A stretch of 64,000 nt of DNA from Beaufortia kweichowensis (Eukaryota; Chordata; Actinopteri; Cypriniformes; Gastromyzontidae): assembly GCA_019155185.1 (NCBI GenBank), contig CM032805.1, positions 14,251,942 through 14,315,941 on the forward strand. Reading direction: 5' to 3'. Position 1 is the first letter of the stretch. Each line of letters begins with the position of its first letter. Of the stretch, positions 56,761 through 64,000 are shown in pieces. A program made the translations under genes and the position numbers. Below the pieces are notes generated by a model, which had not been told where the DNA came from, did no database searches, and saw only the letters and a program-made list of their open reading frames with translations.

Positions 56761-59700
56761 CTAATCCAATAATGAGTCTTGGACTTTGCGTTTGTGCAAA
56801 GAATAAAATTGTTTTAATTACTACACTGACATAGTATTACATTAATTAACTAAATTATCTAGATTTGTATGTTTGAAGCATCCATAATGATAATGAATAA
56901 AAATAGTGCATGAATACATTTACTTTACAGGGATGATAAAACTAAAACTAGTTTTAATAACTGGACCATCACTATTTCAAAGCTGGACAATAGATGGACA
57001 GACATTGTCTGGATACATTTTATTCAATGTAAATGTGTAATTATTTATAGGAATACGTTAATATATACGTTCTCATTTTTTTGTTCAATGCACAAAGCAA
57101 AATTATCAAAGGTTTTATGCCTTACGTCACATTAAGAACGATGTCTTGTGAGCGTTTATACTTTATACCAAAAAAGAGTAAATATTGTACTATTAAGAAT
57201 TTTTTTTTAAAATACAGTACTGATGAGAAACCTCGTATTCACTAGAATAGATGATATACAAGAAGTGGACGTGAGTAAAATGTCTTCCTCTAGGTGGCGC
57301 ATGAACACTAGAAAGGCACATATTAGGACAGTTGTTTTGTTAGTCCAAATGTACTCTAAAAAGCGTATACGTTTACAATTAGTAACTTTTATGATTGACG
57401 TTATGTAAAGTACAAATGAAAACCCGAATTTATTTTATAATAATTAAAATGAAAGCATTATTCAAAAACACAAACGTCTATGACTGGTCAACGCTTCTAT
57501 CGCTGAGAAAAGTAACAGGTGTCATGTGACGACGCTGCACTCGCAATCTGGACTTTTGTACGTGAGTAACCACATAAAAAACTTTTTAAATTTAACTAAA
57601 AGTAAACCCCAATAATATGTAATGTATCCGCTAACCCTAAGACCATTTCTGGATTACTGGTCCCCGCCATTCCACCCGTTTTATTTCTATTTCTATAGTT
57701 ACACACTGATTTGCAGTGCATAATGTCAGCCGCTAGGTGGCAGTCATGTTCTATACTTCCACGTGTAATCGCAGTACACTTCAGTGTACAGACGAGGCGT
57801 TTAGTACATTTTCACAGACATAAGCCAACCACAAATCACTTAATGGTGTCTGTACAGTCACAAAACAAATGGCAAAGGATTATTGGGGCGTTCCGTGACG
57901 TTTTCCCCCATCTTAGTTACTCAAATGTCAAACTGTTGCGTCGCCTCATTCCATAAAGATGAATAAAAACTAGACAAGACATTATAGTTATTGTCTTATT
58001 ATTAAGTCCAACACAACTTATGTTATGATAAACTGGCCAAAAACCCTTTTTTTAATATTGTTAAACGCAAATGAAGATATTTATAGACTTTTCTAATAAC
58101 CATTCACTTCATATAGAAGACCAGTCCACCCCAAAACTCCCAGAAATCATCTATCACGTGATGTTGTTAAAATGACTTTATTCTGTACTGCAGAGGCCGA
58201 ATAAACCTCATTCCCACCACCACAAACCATAAGGCCGGTGACCACTCCCTTATTTTCTAAATTACAGCCCAGAGGAAGCCCGAATGTTGCCTGATCCTGG
58301 AGCTTTCCGTGTGTACACTGTAGCAACAGTGAATATTTAATGTGATTAAAACGACTGATGTTGTTTCTAGTAAAGCCATATAAAGTTCACCTAATAGATT
58401 AAGACAAGATGTTTCTACAAAGCTTTATAATACTACATCAAAAAGGCACAAAAGGTTTATTTTTAGACACAGCTTATGGCTTTACGATTTATACAAGCGG
58501 GATATCAAACATGTGCTATTCCATAACGTTACACACAATTAGACACCAGCATTTAGACTGGTTTATACTATAATGTAATTGGTATGGCTGAATGTTTTGA
58601 ACAACGAGAACTAAAGCCTGTTTTCAATTAAACTGGCAGGCTGGAAGGTATGTCCGGCTGACTCGGATCTTACAGTTGGCTAAGGGAAAGTAAAAAGATG
58701 AGTCTAGCTGCACTTAGTTTTTTATGTTTATTCTTTTTTTAACCAAAGGGAATTAAGATGAAGATTAAAAGTGCTTCTCACTGTATGTTTCTGTCTTTAA
58801 ATCTAGATTTATTTACTGGCCTATTAACTATGTGTTGTTGTTTGTATTCTATTTTATTCTATATTATGAATTGTGTAATTTATAATATGTCTTTGTGCTT
58901 CATAAAAATAATCTACTTAGTAATTAACATCAAATTAAAGTTTGATGGTTATAATCCTCGTGTAGTTTCAAAACTTGGGTCATGAAGGTGTGCTGGGTTT
59001 GCTAGGATGTTCTGTAGCTAGGGCATTGGTACCTAAGGTGTTGCTAAGCAATTGTTTCTGGGTGGTTTCATTTGGTCTATACTAAGACTCTCCCGAGATA
59101 GAGAATAAAAGCTAGTGTTGTACTAAGTTATGAAATGTTTTGAAAAAGTCTCATTTCATGACTGAAGAACCTTCTGGTTTACAAGGGCACATTTCATTAG
59201 CACTTGTAAGAATCTTGGTGAAAGGTCACATTTGATCATCCAGATGAGGAATGTAGTTTATGAAATGCTAACAGGTTTACCTTTTAAGGTACTTAAATCC
59301 TTGCAATCTGCATTTGATAATGTGAAACAGTTTGGAATTTGATAGTTCAAAGCAAATCTTTCACTGTAATCCCTTCATGCTACATACAGTAACTGCTGTA
59401 TATGTTAATGCACATAGCCCAGATGTTACAAAAACGTATTTTAGAAAAGTTCAAATACCTTTTTTGCCGTTCTGTTTAGCCACATGTGGCTGGCAGACCC
59501 GAGTCAAAGCATGTGTTTTCATTTAGCCCTTTGGATAAATAGGAAACTTTGAGAACAGAGGAAAAAGTTGAATCTCATTAAGTCATTTGAATTTTAGACT
59601 CTTTTAAAGTTTCCTCACGCATCGAGAGTCAATTTGCCACTTGTGAATTATGTAAAGTGGGTATGTTAACCAACATTCATGTCAACACTTTACATAAAAA

Positions 59701-60330
59701 CAGCGATAAGCAGTGAGGTGGCTTGATTTTGATCTTTACTGGCACATGGTAAATTTAACACAGCAGAAGAGTATGTACAGTTACTCAAAAGATTCCTGAA
59801 AACAGTGCTCCATTTATGTGTGCTGGCCAGCTTCCCGTAATGGAAAAACACTGTCGGAAAAAGAAGAATAGACAAAAAATGTGGAGAGATCCTTCTGAAA
59901 TAAAATGAATGATCTTAATTTATTCCAGTAGGGTTCAATTAGACCGATTTACTTGTGTTGAAAAAGAAAGCAGATCTCAGTTTGTTTCATTCTACAATGG
60001 TTGTGCAATGATAAAACTGATCTTTGTGATCGTTCTGAATACTGACAAGAACTACCATTATTTTAATAAAAACATATGTTTTAAAGATTAACTTCTGAAA
60101 TGCATATGGGTAGTTGACATTAAGTCATATTACATGTATTACATTAACATTGTGGGTCCGACCTACATCAAATTCACATACTAGTAAAAATATTCCTTGA
60201 TTTCACTGTAAATCTTTTAGGATAAAATGTTTTGTGAAGATGACATAGCGAAAAATGTAAAAGAAATAGTGACTAGTCACAAATTCATAATCCTGCGTAG
60301 CTTGTGTCATCCACCCATATACCTAGAGTA
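56761..60330. other. Gene-poor region between fabp7a and gja1a
   Basis: AT-rich with no recognised exon. Two CTCF-like motifs in the same orientation lie at 57287-57300 and 57730-57743. A GC-richer piece lies at about 58190-58330. Short frames such as 57711-57956 and 58758-58985 have no recognisable similarity. Confidence 0.45.
57287..57743 (+). promoter_or_regulatory. Pair of CTCF-like motifs
   Basis: CCTCTAGGTGGCGC at 57287-57300 and CCGCTAGGTGGCAG at 57730-57743 each match the CTCF core CCASYAGRKGGCRS at 13 of 14 positions. Both are on the + strand. They lie between fabp7a and gja1a, so an insulator or loop anchor is plausible. Confidence 0.45.
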
Positions 60331-60526
60331 TTAAATGTTTATTTAAAGTAAAAAAGTTGAGTATTTCCACAAACAGAACACAACAATTTGTCATGAATTG
60401 CTAATACAAATAATAACAAAATAAACAATCCAAAAATAAATATAAATGCTGAAACTGCATTCGTCTCAGTTTTTTCACCCCATCACATCTAGAAATTGTC
60501 TGTAAGACCTTTCATTACAGTCTATG

Positions 60527-61606
60527 CTAGATGTCCAGATCATCGGGTCTTGCCCGACTACTCGCTCGACTACTGGGTCGGGGTTCAAGTTCTTTAAGGA
60601 GGAGAAGATCTTTTCCCAGAGTCCCTTTCTCGGGGTATGGAAAGCGCTGGGTGTGGCAATAGTCCCTCTGACCCAGCTGGTTCTGTTCTGTACTGTAATT
60701 CGTCCAGTTCTGCTCGTTGGCCTGCTTGTCGTAATTGTCAGAGGAGTTCGATTTATCGCCCGAATCTAGATTGTACCCCAGACTGGGGACGGGCGCAGAG
60801 CAGTCGTTGTAATACCCGTAACTGGACAGGTTCCTCGGACAAGGCTTGATGTCGCAGGTTCTGTCAAACCTTCTCTCCGACTCTTTGATTTGGTCTTTCA
60901 TGCGCTTGAAAATAACGTAGAAAAACTCGAAGACGTTGAGAGCTAGAGAGACCAGTGAGACGACCAGCATGAAGATGATAAAAACTGTCTTCTCAGTGGG
61001 ACGAGACAGGAAACAGTCCACTTTATGGGGACAGGGGAACCTTTGACATGTGTAAACGGTAGACAGCTTGAATCCGTAAAGATGCCATTGTATCAACAGA
61101 AAACCAACTTCAAATAAGGACTTCAAGACGATGCTCACTATATAGGTGTAAAATATCCCTCCTCGCATTTTGATCTTCCCATGATCTTCCAGGCCGTACT
61201 TGAACTTCTTCGTTTCGATTTTCCGAAGAAGCGCATCCACGTCTCCACCTTTGCTCTGGATGTCTCTTAGTTTCTCCTCCTTCTTGTTCAGCTTCTCCTC
61301 CTTGTGCATGAGGAACACAACATGGCTGAGATACAGAAGGGTCGGCATGGACACAAATATGATCTGCAACACCCAGAACCGCACATGTGAGATGGGAAAG
61401 GATTTGTCGTAGCACACGTTCTCACATCCGGGCTGCTGCGTGTTGCACTTGAACGCCGACTGCTCGTCTCCCCACGCGGACTCCACCGCCGTTCCCAAAA
61501 CTAGGATCCGGAAGATGAAGAGGATGCAGAGCCAGACTTTGCCTCCCGCCGTCGAGTACGCCTGGACCTTGTCAAGAAGTTTCCCAAGTGCACTCCAGTC
61601 ACCCAT
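60527..61606 (-). CDS. gja1a: Connexin, Cx40.8-type Cx43 paralogue (gap junction alpha-1)
   Basis: Four-pass gap-junction protein, 359 aa, coded in one exon as usual for connexins. Begins MGDWSALGKLLDKVQAYSTA, nearly identical to Cx43. Extracellular loop 1 has the C-x6-C-x3-C pattern (KCNTQQPGCENVC) and loop 2 C-x4-C-x5-C (YTCQRFPCPHKVDC). The cytoplasmic loop keeps KEEKLNKKEEKL. The tail keeps the NEQNWTNYSTEQNQLGQ segment and the end RPSSRASSRARPDDLDI, a PDZ-binding terminus of the ZO-1 type, but is shorter than Cx43 (about 380 aa). Predicted mass is close to 41 kDa, and length and divergence match fish cx40.8, the gja1a duplicate. The coding exon's acceptor is at 61651 (ctcttttttcag), with an untranslated first exon ending at 62282. 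Confidence 0.93.
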   Translation of the reverse strand: MGDWSALGKLLDKVQAYSTAGGKVWLCILFIFRILVLGTAVESAWGDEQSAFKCNTQQPGCENVCYDKSFPISHVRFWVLQIIFVSMPTLLYLSHVVFLMHKEEKLNKKEEKLRDIQSKGGDVDALLRKIETKKFKYGLEDHGKIKMRGGIFYTYIVSIVLKSLFEVGFLLIQWHLYGFKLSTVYTCQRFPCPHKVDCFLSRPTEKTVFIIFMLVVSLVSLALNVFEFFYVIFKRMKDQIKESERRFDRTCDIKPCPRNLSSYGYYNDCSAPVPSLGYNLDSGDKSNSSDNYDKQANEQNWTNYSTEQNQLGQRDYCHTQRFPYPEKGTLGKDLLLLKELEPRPSSRASSRARPDDLDI

Positions 61607-61837
61607 GATGAAAGATGGTCTGTATTAAGCAACAGAAGACCAACTTTCAAGCTGAAAAAAGAGACGAGATTCATTGAGTATTATAAACAGTGTTAAATCT
61701 TAACACATCCGAGAGGTCTTTGCTATCCATATTACTGCCAAATAAAACAAGTCCTTGGCAACATCTTCAGAAATGTTCATGGGTCAATCTCTGCACTGAA
61801 CAATGCTCATGAATTTTGAAGAGCAGTGATTTACAGT

Positions 61838-61892
61838 TTACATTTATGGATTTGGCAGACACTTTCATCCAAAGCAACTTACATTGCTTTAT
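61838..61892. repeat. Fragment of fish SINE core
   Basis: 'tttacatttatggatttggc' and 'catccaaagcaacttac' match the common fish SINE core. It lies in the gja1a intron. Confidence 0.55.
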
Positions 61893-62281
61893 ACTTCACA
61901 ATGGATTTAATATCTCAAGTATTATAAACTTCATAACTATAATACATTTCAAAGCAATCAATAACAGTGAAACAAACTTAAACACTAAGGAACTAAATAT
62001 TTTCAAGTATAACCACATGCACAAATTTTAATAACAAAAGGTAAACTTTTGCTCTGCAATTCATGTTGACAGTTCTGTCCCTTTAAATACTGTATCAGAG
62101 CTATAAAAACAAAACTCATTTAGTTGTTTTTAACTTTTATACATGGATTTATAAGGCTAAGAAAACAAGCACTAAAAGACTACATTATTATATTTTAACA
62201 AGTTTTGTAAGTTTAAACATCTCTCTAAACCATGCTGACTAATCAAACCCTGAAGAATAAACTGAGATTTCGTTGCCCTAC

Positions 62282-62340
62282 CTGGTATCTCTTTGAAATG
62301 GCAAACTTCTTGACAATTTCAGTCACTATCTGTAAAACAT
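62282..62340 (-). other. gja1a: Untranslated first exon of gja1a
   Basis: On the minus strand, a TATA-like run lies at 62362-62378. About 25-30 bases later a leader begins and ends at a strong donor (ataccag|gtaggg) at 62282. The next acceptor is at 61651, just before the ATG at 61606. GJA1 genes have this form: noncoding exon 1, one intron, all coding in exon 2. The start point is estimated. Confidence 0.6.
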
Positions 62341-62353
62341 TTCAATTTGAAAC

Positions 62354-62462
62354 TCTTCAAAATATATATATATATATAAAGTTTTTCCACTGCGAACGCT
62401 CCTTCATGTATCTGCCGGAGCGTCTGAGTCAGAAGGAAAAAGTTAAGAGTCAGCTGACTCAA
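62354..62462 (-). promoter_or_regulatory. gja1a: gja1a core promoter with AP-1-like palindrome
   Basis: Upstream of the TATA-like (TA)n run lies a TGAGTCA at 62424-62430 and a perfect 14-base palindrome GAGTCAGCTGACTC at 62447-62460, which reads TGAGTCAGCTGACTC on the minus strand. These are AP-1 or Maf-type sites. Mammalian Cx43 promoters also have AP-1 sites close to the TATA box. Confidence 0.55.
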
Positions 62463-62529
62463 ACTCAAGCACTTCCTAAACTCTCCATCACATTTTGGGA
62501 GCAAACGTCTTGAAATGAGAGAATTTGGG

Positions 62530-63300
62530 AGAAGAGGGAAATATCGCCATCTGGCGTATAAGAAAAGCTGAACATAACAAGAAACTATTTACAGTATAAC
62601 AAGGCCTTAAACTTTGGTTACAGAAACAAGATTTTGTTACAATAAATGAAACACGCTAAAAGATGAGTGCAGGTTGTTTCATAGGTCAGATTTTTTTTTG
62701 GAAAAGCTGAAGAAATATTCTGAAATCTCTAAATTAGTTTTGTAGACAAAAATAAATGCAATAAAATTTATAATAAAAGTTTTTTTTTAAGTTTTAAATT
62801 TAAGCCTACCATAGACGAGAACCCCTAAATATATAACATTAAATTAGGCAAATATTACATTTAAGAAACAATTTACTGCTTTTAAATCTTTTATGTTAAT
62901 ATTGTAGATGCAGAGTACAACAAAAAGAAAATAAATTTCTATTACACAAATAATCAAGTGATATTCAAAATTGTATGTATATTTTTATTATTGAAATATA
63001 TTGATATTTTAGCTATATTCATTTCACATGTATTCTTTCCTTATTTCAATAATACAATAACATTAATTAAAATTTAAAGTCTTTGTAAAGGTTTTTTTCA
63101 CTTTTTTAATTATAAAGATCACACAATAATTTATAAAAATGTGGAATAATTTTAGTCATTAGGCATTCAAACTCTGATTTACGTTACATGTACTTTTAAT
63201 AGCTAATAATCACAGATGCCCAAACAATTTTTTTTTCATATGAGAAATTAACCTCATTCAGCAACTGAAAATGTTTGGTATTGTTCTGGCTGTTTTTCTC
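62530..63300. other. Intergenic region between gja1a and the Slp gene
   Basis: Very AT-rich; nothing recognised except the possible 3' UTR of the gene to the right and a short CTCF-like core (gccagatggcg on the minus strand, near 62546). Confidence 0.4.
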
Positions 63301-63341
63301 TTTAAAAACCTAATAATCAAGACCACCGATGATCATGAGCT

Positions 63342-63777
63342 TCATTTTCTTGGGGTCATGGAGGACCTCAGGGGAATCTCTCTCTCAACCCAGCTGTTTG
63401 GATTAGCCATCATTTGTTTCCATATTTGAACTTCTTCATTCATCGAATCCATCCATTCAACTTTCTTGCCATAGCTTTGCCCTGAAAGCAAATAGAGACA
63501 GTGTTTGATTATGGCTTCAAGGAATCACATGTCAGCTAATAAATCTGGATTTTCAAAAGCGGTTTCGCTACCTGTTCCGAGACTGAGCCGTACACCTCCA
63601 AGAAACTGATTGGACAGCGTGTTGTGATCCCATATGGTTAACTCGCAGCAGGCCTCCATGACCTCACCTGGATTAAACCCGTCATACACCATTGTGTGGT
63701 TATACACAGGATCCTGGGTCTTTTTTATCACACGAGTCTTTTGACGGCTTTTCTTCCTGGTGTCTGGTAAAATGTAG
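63342..63777 (-). CDS. Synaptotagmin-like protein (Slp), C-terminal exons, partial
   Basis: Rab27-effector family that tethers secretory vesicles. Two minus-strand exons are visible: 63777-63572 and 63481-63342, joined in phase 1 (ACA G|GG CAA), with TGA at 63342-63344. They code the second half of a C2 domain: YILPDTRKKSRQKTRVIKKT, then QDPVYNHTMVYDGF, LTIWDHNTLSNQFLGGVRLS, and after the join GQSYGKKVEWMDSMNEEVQI, MMANPNSWVEREIPLRSSMT. The LPD, KKT-NP-YNHT, WD and FLGG features are those of the C2B domain of Sytl1-5. The conserved W-M-D-S and final LR-S-S-M fit Sytl2/3-type proteins. sytl3 is likeliest because human SYTL3 is on 6q, but I cannot separate them. The rest of the gene lies beyond the right edge. 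Confidence 0.8.
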
Positions 63778-64000
63778 CTAAAAAAACAAACAAGCACCAA
63801 AATCACTTATTACCAACAAACACACACAACAAGCCTACGAACTGCACAATAACTTTGTGCGTTAAGACTTAAACAATTAGAGGTAGTATTTAGTCCCATA
63901 CACCAAACAAAATATGACGAAGTAGACATATTTGACACATGATCTATAAAAGAAAGTCAGTAATACTTGACAAATACATGACAAAGACAAAGCATGTATA

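Noticed and set aside
61200..61628. Plus-strand frames over the connexin gene
   Set aside because: Antisense shadows of the gja1a coding exon.

Overview
The window looks like nuclear DNA of a teleost fish, most likely a cyprinid or close relative. It is AT-rich, has genes split by many GT-AG introns, and carries fish interspersed repeats: a tRNA-derived SINE with the widespread fish 'atccaaagcgacttac' core, and a palindromic MITE starting 'gggatagttcacc'. The gene set matches part of human 6q21-q22 (COL10A1, MARCKS, FYN, TRDN, FABP7, GJA1). The connexin is 359 aa, diverged from Cx43, and fits fish cx40.8 (gja1a). The FABP fits fish fabp7a. The window is therefore probably the 'a' paralogon left by the teleost genome duplication. 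The a/b suffixes are inferred from recall and synteny, not from a search.

Layout. 1-3820: no gene recognised. 3821-8370 (+): col10a1, three exons, collagen X. 9440-12250 (-): marcks, two exons, CpG-rich promoter. 14140-21930 (+): fyn, one leader exon and eleven coding exons giving 537 aa, divergent from marcks. 23400-49950 (+): trdn (triadin), which fills about 40% of the window. 49950-55640: gene-poor, with GC-richer blocks that may be regulatory. 55650-56640 (-): fabp7a, four exons, 132 aa. 56750-60330: gene-poor, with CTCF-like motifs. 60330-62345 (-): gja1a, coding in one exon plus a leader exon. 63342-63777 (-): the last two coding exons of a synaptotagmin-like (Slp) protein that continues past the right edge.

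The remarkable part is trdn. The usual cytosolic N-terminus, single membrane helix and C-terminal FQC-type tail are present, but the luminal part is hugely expanded. There are six related luminal exons; one 2,460-nt exon coding about 820 acidic residues; and about 86 tiny exons, mostly 48 nt and all meant to be phase 1-1, each coding one Lys/Glu-rich 'KEKE' unit close to EAEVIKEKVKPAPVKK. All in-frame exons together would give roughly 2,770 residues, against about 730 in human triadin. Some micro-exons sit in near-identical tandem units of 172 bp or about 156 bp, so the array is still growing. At least five micro-exons have frame-breaking lengths, and one or two more are relics. A separate terminal exon with a poly(A) signal before the giant exon predicts a short isoform like cardiac triadin.

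The genes are unrelated in function (cartilage matrix, PKC/actin substrate, Src-family kinase, SR calcium-release complex, brain fatty-acid binding, gap junction, vesicle tethering). The block is an ancient synteny group, not an operon or pathway. All exon boundaries were read by eye from splice sites and phase; none is confirmed by RNA.
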